DNA of 64,000 nucleotides. Source: Zizania palustris. Its lineage: Eukaryota; Streptophyta; Magnoliopsida; Poales; Poaceae. The position numbers and the translations under genes are program-made. Where the stretch lies: the NCBI GenBank assembly GCA_019279435.1, contig JAAALK010000702.1, forward strand, positions 62,001 to 126,000, read 5' to 3'. Of this stretch, positions 21,690-31,083 are shown piece after piece (the first letter of the stretch is position 1; the number at the start of each line of letters is the position of its first letter). The notes beneath the pieces were generated by a model. That model saw nothing but the letters and a program-made list of their open reading frames with translations, was not told the origin of the DNA and searched no databases.

Positions 21690-22363
21690 GCGGGGAGGAC
21701 TACGGCTTCATGCTTCAGGGATTTTGGTTCCTAGGGTCTGCACCGGAGCGACCGCCGCATTCCTGTGAAGTTGCCCCTCTTCAAACCTAGAGTACTCTTT
21801 GAAGTACATCATCACCTATGCCACCGAAGAGATGAGTTTTCAGTGGAGCTTATCGAGGAGGCCGGGGTTGGTGACGCCTTCACGAGTCGCGTTGATGACA
21901 AAGGAAGTAGATAGCCCTTTGATCTAGGGTTTGGTGTGGGCGGAGCATTTGGAGTAATGGCGGAGCGTCTCTCTGGGCTGCTGCTTTACCTAAAAAGGCT
22001 CCATGTTGACATGGGAGTTATGAAGGTTCCTTGAAAGTTGTTGACGAATTTATTCTTCAGTTGCTCCCATGACCTTAAGGATCCTAGCTTCAGCAACCAA
22101 AACCACCAGAGGGCAATCCCTTAGAGCGCGAGGGAGAAGCACTTCGCCATCGTGTCCCGCTCTCCTCCGTAGGCCTCTATCGCTAAGGCGTATGATTGGG
22201 ATAATTCACTAGGGTCTGAATCTCCATAGTACTTCGGGAGCTTGGCTGATCGAAACTTAGAGTCGAACCGCACCTTTTGCAAGTCTAGATGCAGTGGAGA
22301 TTCTTCGTCGAAGGAAGCGTTTCGCTCGCTCCTTTGGGCTTCTTGGTCTTCTGCGTCGCTCAT
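21690..22363 (-). pseudogene. Tat Gag of element F
   Basis: The frame from 22363 reads FRSAKLPKYYGDSDPSE and YALAIEAYGGERDTMAKC, the start of the plant gag domain. After a stop at 22121 the match continues in other frames: ALRWFWLLKPGSIRSWEQL, KFVNNFQGT near 22040-22110, then HYSK, and GVTNPGLLDKLHW near 21860. About 220 residues of capsid are recognisable. Several stops and shifts make it non-functional. Confidence 0.7.
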
Positions 22364-22840
22364 TGCGACGGTTTTGGCCTCCGGCGCCTTCGCCGGCCAG
22401 CTATGATCGTGGAGCTTGTTCCCACCTTCCTGCTGCTACCTCATGAGCTCGGCTCTGAGCTGGGCGTTCTCTACGGCCAAAGCATCATCTAGGCTCCCGC
22501 TCCCTCTAGAGCGAGTCTCCGGGTATTGCAACCAGACGAAATCCATCAGGAGTGTTGTGGCTAGGAGGTCTCCGGATGAGCGGAGGCCAACGACTATATG
22601 GCCCGCAGGAACTTGGAAGTCCGTAGATGGGTTTGCTGAGTCAAAGGGGTCTCCAGCTCCTGGTGTTTTGTTTGGGTTTTGGATATCAGTGGCTTTGGCA
22701 TCAATTGTGGTATCTGCTTGCGGGGGTTCCTACCATGAGTTCCAAGCGGACCTTCGGAGGGGAACCTTGCTCGTGCTTCTTGTGGGAGGCATGTCTTGGA
22801 AGGTGTTAAGTGGAAGAGATGCTAGCTTTTGGTACTAGGG

Positions 22841-22860
22841 TCCCCACGGACGACACCAAT
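22841..22860 (-). other. Primer-binding site of element F
   Basis: The minus strand reads ATTGGTGTCGTCCGTGGGGA directly after the LTR end, matching the TTGGCGCCGTCTGTGGGGA type of primer site common in grass Tat elements. The tRNA was not assigned. Confidence 0.7.
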
Positions 22861-23121
22861 TGTTGTAGTAAAGATTACGCCAATAGATTTGAGTGGTTCA
22901 GTGTAATTTGGGAGAACTGGTCTGAGTCCCAACAGAGCCTCCTAGGGGGATAATAACTCTGCTAGACTACCCTTAGGTGATCGCTTCCAAAAATCTGTCA
23001 TGTACAATGCAAGAAAGGGGGGTATTTATAGGAGGGGGGCTACAAGGAAAATAGCCTTTGACCCTTGAGTTACATTCGTCATTATAGACTCTTTTCACCG
23101 GACTTCGTAGGGGTACCATTA

Positions 23122-23146
23122 CACCATGACATCGTTTTAGCGATAG
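23122..23146 (+). repeat. Left terminal inverted repeat of the DNA transposon
   Basis: CACCATGACATCGTTTTA then GCGATAG. The right end reads the same on the minus strand with one change (A for the first G after the T run). Confidence 0.8.
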
Positions 23147-24378
23147 CAAATCTATTAGTGAAAGCACCCTTCGACGTCTAAAAAAATGTCGGCAAAGGCT
23201 TTTAGCCACAGAAAAAGTATGTTGGGGAAACGCCTGTGGTTAAAGCCCTATGCCGACAGACTATACCTTTGCCGACAAATAACATGTCTATAGTTCGTTG
23301 ACTTTTAATGACAGGCAATATTTACCGACAGACAACATGCTAAATGTAAAATGACATATAACGACAAACTGTCTGACGACATTAATAAATAACCTATTTA
23401 AAATCGAATATATATATGTATATATCATGAAACAATAGATTCAACATCAAATCAAATACTCCATTCAACACATATAAATCCACTCAACACATGTAGTCCA
23501 GAAAAACAATTTATTCATGCAAATAATATATTAAGGTCATAATGTACATAAGACCACACTACAACACAACTTTAGTTCTCCATTAGAAATGTCTAAATGA
23601 TCAACTTCAATTCTACATTACAACTGTCCGAAATGATCAACTTCAACTCAACAACACAACTATAGTCATCTACATCATTTCCAGATTGCAACAAACCATC
23701 TGTATCAGACTTCATCCTCTTCTTTTTCTGTTCACCAACATCTGCAATAAAGAAAGCATTTATACCTCTTCATGCTCCACACTAAAATATTCTGAAACCA
23801 ACACATAATCAAGCATCACAGATGGTCAGAATATTAAAATTAAAGTAAGGCACAACATGATCTGTCAAAATTAGCTGGTAGTTAAAATAATTTTGGAAAA
23901 TCAATGGGAATCCGTCTGATTTTCTTCATCACCCAGATCATGTCCATTTCAATACAAATAGAAATATTGAAATATTAATCAAATTAGTCTACACATCCAC
24001 TAGGAAATTAGCAACTACAACAATGCTATACAAGTATACAACAAAAGATCACAGATGGGCTGAAATATTGAAATACTAATTAAAGCATTTTGCTGTTCCA
24101 CTAAGAAAGGTCACATGACAAAAGATGCATAATCACAACTTGAGCACAAACTAGTGTGTTCAAAATTGAGCTACGTTTCAATTTATAACACCCAAAGTCA
24201 TAAACTGTGACAAACCGTGGCAACAACTCAGAAATTGAGCACATCATTATTTAGGCCAATGGCTATGTTAGATTCTCTTCATTGCTAATTCTTTCCTGTC
24301 TGTGGGTAGCATAACAGAGGACATATAACTCAATCTCCCCAAATGCCAAATAGGAAATACAACAGAATTATCCAGAGG
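23147..24378. other. AT-rich non-coding left arm of the DNA transposon
   Basis: Subterminal repeats with GCCGACA words at about 23175-23400, then AT-rich sequence without a gene, probably the 3' flank and untranslated region of the captured gene. Confidence 0.45.
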
Positions 24379-25727
24379 TTAGTAGCAATCAGAACAAACC
24401 AGCATCTCGTGGTCTCCCATTATTTCCTCGAGTACCTCTCCAAGAATCTTATCTACACTGCTAGGAACGAGTGCTGCAAAATTAGCAGCTGGTTTCAACC
24501 CTACACAACAAGCATGCAAAGTTCATTTTTAGGATACCAGTGAAGTGTAATCTATTTCCTCATTTCCTAGTTGACATAGAACAATAGAGTTACCGGTTTC
24601 TGGGAAGGCGTTGATGAACATCATCATCTCCTCACCAGTCAGACCAGAAAAGATGCAAATTATTGGCATTGATTTTGTAATGTGCCAATCGAAAGTGCAT
24701 GTTAACAAATGCTCTATAGTCCTATATCCATATTCAAGGCTAGGAAATAATAGAATGATAGGTTTTCGTTGTCTGGAATTTCAGCACAAGAGTCATATGT
24801 CAGCATGTAAAGACTGGAAGAAAAATACAATTCAAATTAACAATGAGTTCAGACCTTGACAGCTTCTAAAGTAGGCTGCTCAGTGTGCATGGCATCCCAC
24901 AATGTTTGCTTCGTCATTTGTTCTGTGCAATGAATCACCTGACACAGAGGCATACGAGTATATGACTGAACTTTCAGAATCACATGTACAAAGCAGATAA
25001 ATTCAGTCAAAAAGAAGAAAAGAATAAGAAAATACATCACAAACTGTAGCTGTATGCAGCATTGTTCCTAATTCCTATTTCATCCTTCGAGTTTTATCCC
25101 TGAATTCCATCTTACATGATTGTTGCAAATAATACTAAATCATTCAGTCCGCACATTTTAGTGCCTTTGTCTAGTTTGCTTGCCACAAGTCAGAAGATAC
25201 ATTTTTGTTCAACTCTCTTACATTTTTTAAGCAATGTATAGGAAACATGTTCTCTTTTTTTACTGCAGAAAACTAATATTAGTACATGCTAGTGACACCA
25301 GACATCGATTTTACCTTGAGGAATTCACCATCTAGCTCTTTCAGGAACTCCTGAACCTGCACAAGTTATGAATATCACATAAGCTTATTCAAACATACAT
25401 GGTAATACAGCCATGCACCATCTGTCTGGTAATTTCTGACAAACACTTAAACAAGGTCTTATGTCTGAACTCTGAACAGTTCAGGGCTCCCTACCTTGTT
25501 GGTTTCACATTTCTGAAATGCGATGAGCAACAGAGTCTAAAACACATGGAGATTTCGACTATACATCAGTACAGTAGCAGCAACAGCAAGGAAGAGGAGT
25601 GGCAGACTCGCAACTCGTAACTCACTGGCGGTCCGTACATTGGATCATCGACGTTCAGCAGCACGATTCTGGCACCAGAACCGGTCCCCGCCACCAGCCT
25701 CAATGTCGATCTCCAACGGTGGCGGGA
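24379..25727 (-). CDS. Captured non-transposon gene, five exons, DUF3783-like protein
   Basis: Five minus-strand exons join in phase: 25727-25626 (open part; ends NVDDPMYGPP), 25356-25315 (VQEFLKELDGEFLK), 24938-24855 (VIHCTEQMTK to TLEAVK), 24711-24594 (HLLTCTFDW to NAFPET) and 24500-24379 (LKPAANFAALVP to GDHEML, TAA stop). All four introns have GT...AG ends, for example GTGAGT and TTGTGCAG. The last two exons (GLTGEEMMMFINAFPETG, VPSSVDKILGEVLEEIMGD) resemble, from memory, the DUF3783 domain, whose function is unknown. The 5' end is uncertain: no ATG precedes exon 1 in frame and a TGA lies at 25728-25730, so capture was probably 5'-truncated or a shift lies there. The exon structure is well supported, the family name moderately. 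Confidence 0.65.
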
Positions 25728-25784
25728 TCAGCGGCAGTGCCAGCTATGGCGAGGAGCGGCGCCCTATCGGTCAGAGCTAGGGCG

Positions 25785-26170
25785 TGGCGATGGCGATCCG
25801 GTGGATACGGTGGCCGGCAGTCGTGGGCGGGGCGAGGCGGAGGCCAGGAGGAGGCACGAGGCGGTGGCAAGGCGGAGGTGGCGGGGCGGGGCGAGGCAGC
25901 GGTCTACCAGGCGGAGGTGGCAGGGCGAGGTGGAAGTGGTGGCTGGCAGGCATGGGCGGGGCGAGGCGGAGGCCGGGCGGAGGCGGCGGGCCGGGGCGAG
26001 ACGGCGGCAAGCCGGAGGTGGCGGGGCGAGGTGGAGGCGGCGGGGCAGGGCGAGGCGGTGGGCCGGGGGGAGGCGGTGGCAAGGCGGAGGTGGCGGGGTG
26101 AGGTGGAGGCGGCGGCCAGGCGGTGGTGCTGGGCCTACGAGAGGCGGGAGACTGTGGGGGCGGCGTGGTG
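25785..26170. repeat. GC-rich minisatellite-like stretch beside the captured gene
   Basis: Irregular repeats of GGCGGAGGTGGCGGGGCGAG over about 385 bp, extremely G-rich on the plus strand. It lies upstream of the captured gene, where a grass gene would have its GC-rich promoter and leader. Long open frames (Gly/Arg-rich on plus, Pro-rich on minus) are a composition effect and not called as genes. Confidence 0.6.
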
Positions 26171-26403
26171 GGGGTTTTCACAGTAGGCTGCACATTTCAA
26201 TTTTTGATAGGCGTGCATGTCTAATTTTTTTACGCCTAAATGAAAATATTTTTAGCGACAGATAAACTGAGGCTTATTGATATATTTATTGACAGATAAT
26301 CTGTAATTACGCATTACCGACAAATTATTACACATAATTTATGTTTATTACTAACAGATGGTATGTTACCACATATTACCGACATATTTACTGACGTTAA
26401 ATT

Positions 26404-26428
26404 CTATCGTTAAAACGATGTCATGGTG
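26404..26428 (-). repeat. Right terminal inverted repeat of the DNA transposon
   Basis: Reverse complement of the left end, ending CGATGTCATGGTG and followed by TA. Confidence 0.8.
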
Positions 26429-26852
26429 TAGTGTACAACGATACTAGCTTATCTACATGCCGAGGTAGGGTAAGTGTTCGGTCAGAGTGATGTTGCAAGT
26501 CTTGACTTAAATGTGCACGCTGTCATGACAGGACATCTACAGAATGCCTGCATCCTGTCCAACAGACAATGCCCGACATTGTAGCCATCATCCCCGTTTA
26601 GTGGTAGCCTCCCGGAGGGAGCGAAGATCCGAAGGGCCCTACGCGGAACCTCCCCCGTGGCTGGCTTCAGAACACCCGTGGAGGTTTCGGATCCTTGTAG
26701 GGGTCTTCGTTTGGGGGTGTTCTTCATACTCCAGAGCATCTGCCTCAGAGTACCATGACGACACCAAAAGGCTTCACGTACATGGGATCCGAAGTCATCT
26801 TCGGGGTCTTTGCTCCAGCGGCTTATGCTAACAAGATTATTTCCCCCAAACA

Positions 26853-28937
26853 ATATATTTATTAAAAATTCTATAATATGGGATTAAGGATTCCTTTTGT
26901 TCTTCTCAAACGGGATAATTGGCAGCTATCAATACTAACTACATGATATATATTGCATCTGTTAATTTATTTCCTTCAAAATTAGTGATCGTTTATTAAG
27001 CGTGGCGTTTACCTCTTTTCGAGGACATGTCATGACCAAATTTACAATTGCTTTGAGACAAAATGGAACTTATAAGGAAGTAATATTGCATATTCATCCT
27101 TTCATTGAAAAAAATTATCTATTGAAATCTAAATGTTTTTTATCGGTTGCCACTCTTTTAGATATAGATAATTGTTCTAGGTTGTCATTGCGTAAGAAGC
27201 GATAATATACTTCGGGTACCCGCAGTAAGGATTTAGGTTAAGCTAAGGGGCACTTTATGAACAATACACAATGGTTATCTCATAAAATAAAGAAAGACAG
27301 GGGATTTTAGATATGTCTAGGTCTCTCAGAGGATAATAGTTCTAATCCTTCGTGTTGGAGTATGATTTATTTGTGTATCACAACGTATATGTGTGTGAGT
27401 CAAAAAATATGTCGCATGAGTCAAAAAAGGATAGCCGCTTCTAAGGAGACCCTGATCTCTTTATATACGAGAGATCAGAGGTTATAAACTATCATTAATA
27501 TTCCCAATGACATGACCAATTATAATGGAAATTAGTCGGATCATGGTAATAACTATGGGTGGTACTGACTAAATTAACTACATAATTATGAAATTTTAAT
27601 GGATAGACTGAGTTTTGATGGCAACCGTACGAGTGCCTGTAGTTGGGAAGGACTCCTGAGTGATAGACTTGGGGAGCCTTCAAATTGCAGACTGCCGACT
27701 GACTGAATAATATTGATTGTTGACTGATTGTTTTTAATGTTATATATATCTATTGACCCTTTCTCCTCTCGATACTCATAAATCCATTCGGGATATATCC
27801 GGGAATCATACTTCCGACACGGGATTCATGGAACAATCTCAATTGCTTCTGATATGTTCCGCTAGGTTGAGCACGTGCTAAATGACATGTTGCTGCAATT
27901 TGTGATCGATTTGCATTATGGATTCTATTTCTGTTTTGGTTGTCGGCAAAGCTCTAATACGTACTGAATTTCCTTTTAGTGGACGCAATTATTTTCTATT
28001 GATTTCATTAAACAGATCAAAATCAGACCATATTTATTTCTTTTGATTTTTATCGTGACGATAGCCCAACTAGACTCTTAGTTCATTAAAAAATATTTTA
28101 AACACATAAAACATTCAGCGATACTGTTTGCAATACTATAAAACAATTGCATGTTATGTGTTTGATATTTTGTTTCGGTAGTTAAAACTTGATATTTCAC
28201 GAATAAAAGATTTTAACTCATATTTATTATGTTTCACTTTATATTGTTTTTCTAAAATATTTTTATCAATTGATTAAATATTATAAATTAAGAGTTAAAT
28301 GACCCTCGCGGCATAAGATAATCTACGTTATCGTCGGTAGGGGCACGGATACGGATATAGTTTTCTGCTGGGCCGATGTGACAGGATAGCGTGCGCCCAC
28401 GGCAACACGGCCGTTGTGCCGCTAATACCACGTCCAAAGCCGCAAAGGCGGGCACGTTCCGGATGCCGGCTGTTTTGTTTATTGGCTCGCGATGTTTCAG
28501 AGACTGTCCGTTTGGATGCGCCATTGTAATTCCCTGACACTCGAGTTGCCACTCGTACGACGCTCTACCGTATGTCTTACAATGGGACGATCTGAGGACT
28601 TATTAGCTGTTAGGTAGCTTTCCTACGAAGGACTGAAGGGTCGCCAGTTCGTCGTATATGCACGGCCGGAAAAGCTGAAACGCTGGCCACAGCCAGCTGT
28701 AAAGATCTCTAGATGCAGGAAATAATTGATACTACTGCCCCACGTGTTGCAAGATCATCAACAGACTGTACAGTACACTAGCGCCCAGAACACACGTAAC
28801 ATGGGTCACGTTAAACCATCCTGCCTCCACCATGTGGTAGAGGCCATCCATACTAAACTACCTAGCCTTGCCTTCAAAAAAGGTGCGCTGAGCTTGAACT
28901 TATCCAGGGTTACAACTAGCTTATGCCTAGTAAGTGA
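26853..28937. other. AT-rich stretch without a recognised gene
   Basis: Mostly AT-rich. An open stretch at 27002-27205 (67 codons, plus) has no motif I know. 28290-28560 is GC-richer with open frames on the minus strand (such as 28524-28288) but no recognisable domain. Neither retrotransposon nor transposase motifs were found. Old decayed repeats or unique DNA are both possible. Confidence 0.4.
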
Positions 28938-29111
28938 ATTTTTTGGGGAAAATAATCTCATCATTGCGGTTAGGCGCACGGTTTCTAAGGATGTTCGGAG
29001 CCTCTCGGTGTAGGCCTCAAAGACCATTGCGATGACGTCCCGAAGCCCTCGAATGGTCGAGAAGCCTCTTGGTTATGTAAAGGGTTTTGCCCCGAAGGCA
29101 CGACACAAGTC
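28938..29111 (+). repeat. Possible start of a Tat LTR (fragment)
   Basis: TTTTTGGGGAAAATAATCTC resembles the LTR starts at 26852 (minus) and 63001 (plus). Only about 170 bp precede the chromovirus-type LTR end at 29112. Weak call. Confidence 0.3.
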
Positions 29112-30361
29112 TGTGACACCCTCCTCCCATATAAACTTGGCTAATACGAGATGGATTGGTACGATTTGAATAGCAACAACATCATTGAAGATATTTCATG
29201 ATCCAACGGTAGCACATTGCGACAATATGAATATTATAAGCCCAACTTCATTACAAAAGATGTAGAAGGCATTCCTCGCGGCACATTCAATACATCACAA
29301 AGTCTTTCAACGGAAACAAAATAACTAAGTATTAGCGGAAGCGACTTCATCTCCTAGTTGGGAACTAGGCTTGAGACCCTACGCCTGGCAGACTTCATCT
29401 TCATCTCTTTGGCCATCCTCTTCTCCTTCAAGGAACCATTCATCTTGTCTTGGCTTGGACTTCATCTTCTAGATGGGGGATAACAAGGGGAGTAAGTACA
29501 AACGTACTCAATAAGTCTCAGGAAGTAAGGCTAGTCCGGAGATTTTGGGGGCTCGGGGTGAACTAAAAGTTATAGACCCTTATATATAACAATAATATGA
29601 TATTTTAATATAAAAGTGTATGATACTTTAAATGATTATACAATAGATTGGTTCGACTGAAGTTGTATCGTATATATAAGTCAGAGCTAACATGCCGGTT
29701 CATGGGAACCATGGCCGTTAATCATGGAAGAGATTGATGTATATATGCAGAAAACTAACAACCGAGACTATGCGGATTACACGAATATCGCTAACCATAC
29801 ATGTGAATATTGCTAATATAGTATGTATTAATATACGAAATCTAATTGATACACAATTAAAATATATTAAAAATAATATTCATATAAAATAATATGTATA
29901 TATTAAAATAATATGTTATAGATGTGGGCCAAGGAGGGCGGCTGAGATTCATTTATATAAAATTACTTTAAAGTACTAAGTGTCCCATTTCCATTGGTAG
30001 AGGTCCCAACCTCCACCAACTAATAAGTACTAATGTTTGTTTTTCAAAGCTCAATCTCATCCATTTCATCAACTTTACATCTCTTTTTTGAAAACATTCG
30101 ATCCATCTTTACACTCTTATCTTTACCTTGGTACTGGCTTGCCCTTCTACCGAGAAGGTTTTTTCCATTTCGTCAAAACAAATTTTATCTCTCAACCTAG
30201 GGTTAAACCATTCCCTCTCTCTATGAAAACATTTCAACTTCCCGAACTACACATGTTCGTTGCCGACCATAAAGGCTAGTCATACACCCCGAGGGTGCAC
30301 TCTAGAAACGCTTCCCAACCCTCAACTTGTTTTCCTGAACAAAATGAGAACCAAACACTAT
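29112..30361 (-). repeat. Diverged chromovirus-type LTR fragment, minus orientation
   Basis: It begins TGTGACACCCTCC and contains a palindrome (AAGTACAAACGTACTC near 29494-29509) followed by a run like that in the reversed solo LTR at 41640-41680, which matches the last third of the chromovirus LTR. The right part is AT-rich and diverged; the right border is taken where a different LTR start appears at 30362. Confidence 0.45.
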
Positions 30362-31083
30362 GTGTTGGGGGAAAATATTTCATCTTCAGAGCCATTATGG
30401 TAACGGGACAAAGGCAGGTGATTGAATCAAAGGTTTCCAGCATATAACTCCGGAATCACCGTGGATCAAGTTCGAAGTATGGAGGTGAACTCTAGTTCGA
30501 AGTATATCTTCGAACTAGGACTCTTCCGAGAGCTTCCTTGCCAGATAGGATGGAAGACTTATCTTCTTTCTCATTAGATTAGTCTTTTACCATTTTAGCC
30601 CTATTAAGGGTACCGAATAGTTACCAATCTTCAGACTACAAGTAGTCGAAGACATTTTATAAGATTTTAATCAATCTTTAAATTGCTGAGGGGCTCCGAG
30701 CCCCCAAAATTGTACTCCTAAGTTTTTCTTTGCACCTAACCATCTTTGAATATAATTCGAAGTTGCTTACGACCAAAGAGGGGCTGGAAAATAGGGAGAC
30801 AATTTTAAATCGATATTTATTATCCGAATAAATTATGATTACATCATGAAAAATCAGTGTCTATACCGAGAAGGAATCAAAGACCCCCTTCGATCTCTAG
30901 AGCTAAGGTTGGAACGACTAGTTCCAGAGCCGGGAGTTCTAACAACTTTACGTTTCACTCTCCTACCTCCCTTCGATGCTCTAAAGTCTTTCTATTCTTG
31001 TTGAAGCTCGGCCCAAGTTCAGAGTCGTTCGGGGCTCCTTTCCTAGCTTCCAAGTTCTTCAGGTTTTTTACCCTGAGCTTCAT
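30362..31083 (+). repeat. Tat LTR start followed by non-coding spacer
   Basis: GTGTTGGGGGAAAATATTTC matches the LTR starts of F and H. The LTR right border was not found. Sequence continues as non-coding DNA to the 3' end of the antisense ORF. If this is a 5' LTR, gag and pol are missing between it and the antisense ORF. Confidence 0.4.

Larger units (their letters stand above)
23122..26428. mobile_element. TIR DNA transposon (3.3 kb) carrying a captured gene
   Basis: It begins CACCATGACATCGTTTTA and ends in the inverted copy; about 25 bp of terminal repeat with one mismatch. TA lies on both sides (23120-23121, 26429-26430), so the duplication may be just TA; three bases do not match (TTA, TAG). 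Within about 300 bp of both ends GCCGACA/ACCGACA-like words repeat on either strand, as in the subterminal repeats of CACTA (En/Spm) elements, but the ends are not the canonical CACTA. No transposase was seen, so it is non-autonomous. It sits in the LTR of retrotransposon F and is younger than F. Confidence 0.75.
19124..26852 (-). mobile_element. Tat-lineage Ty3/gypsy remnant F
   Basis: A minus-strand element keeping its 5' LTR (22861-26852, enlarged by a DNA transposon), primer site, gag, protease, RT and a degraded second RNase H; integrase and 3' LTR are absent. The LTR starts TGTTTGGGGGAAATAATC, a different subfamily from A, B, D and E but close to the LTR of H at 63001. All coding parts carry stops and shifts. 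Confidence 0.78.
22861..26852 (-). repeat. 5' LTR of element F, split by a DNA transposon
   Basis: Read on the minus strand it starts at 26852 (TGTTTGGGGGAAATAATC) and ends at 22861 (TACTACAACA). Removing the insert at 23122-26428 leaves about 685 bp. A TATA box (CTATAAATACC on the minus strand) lies near 23020-23030. Confidence 0.75.

Noticed and set aside
25599..26265. Long Gly/Arg-rich and Pro-rich open frames on both strands
   Set aside because: They overlap in several frames within a G-rich minisatellite; the openness follows from base composition and no domain is present.
27002..27205. Possible small host gene (67 codons)
   Set aside because: AT-rich, no motif, no splice context or promoter evidence seen.
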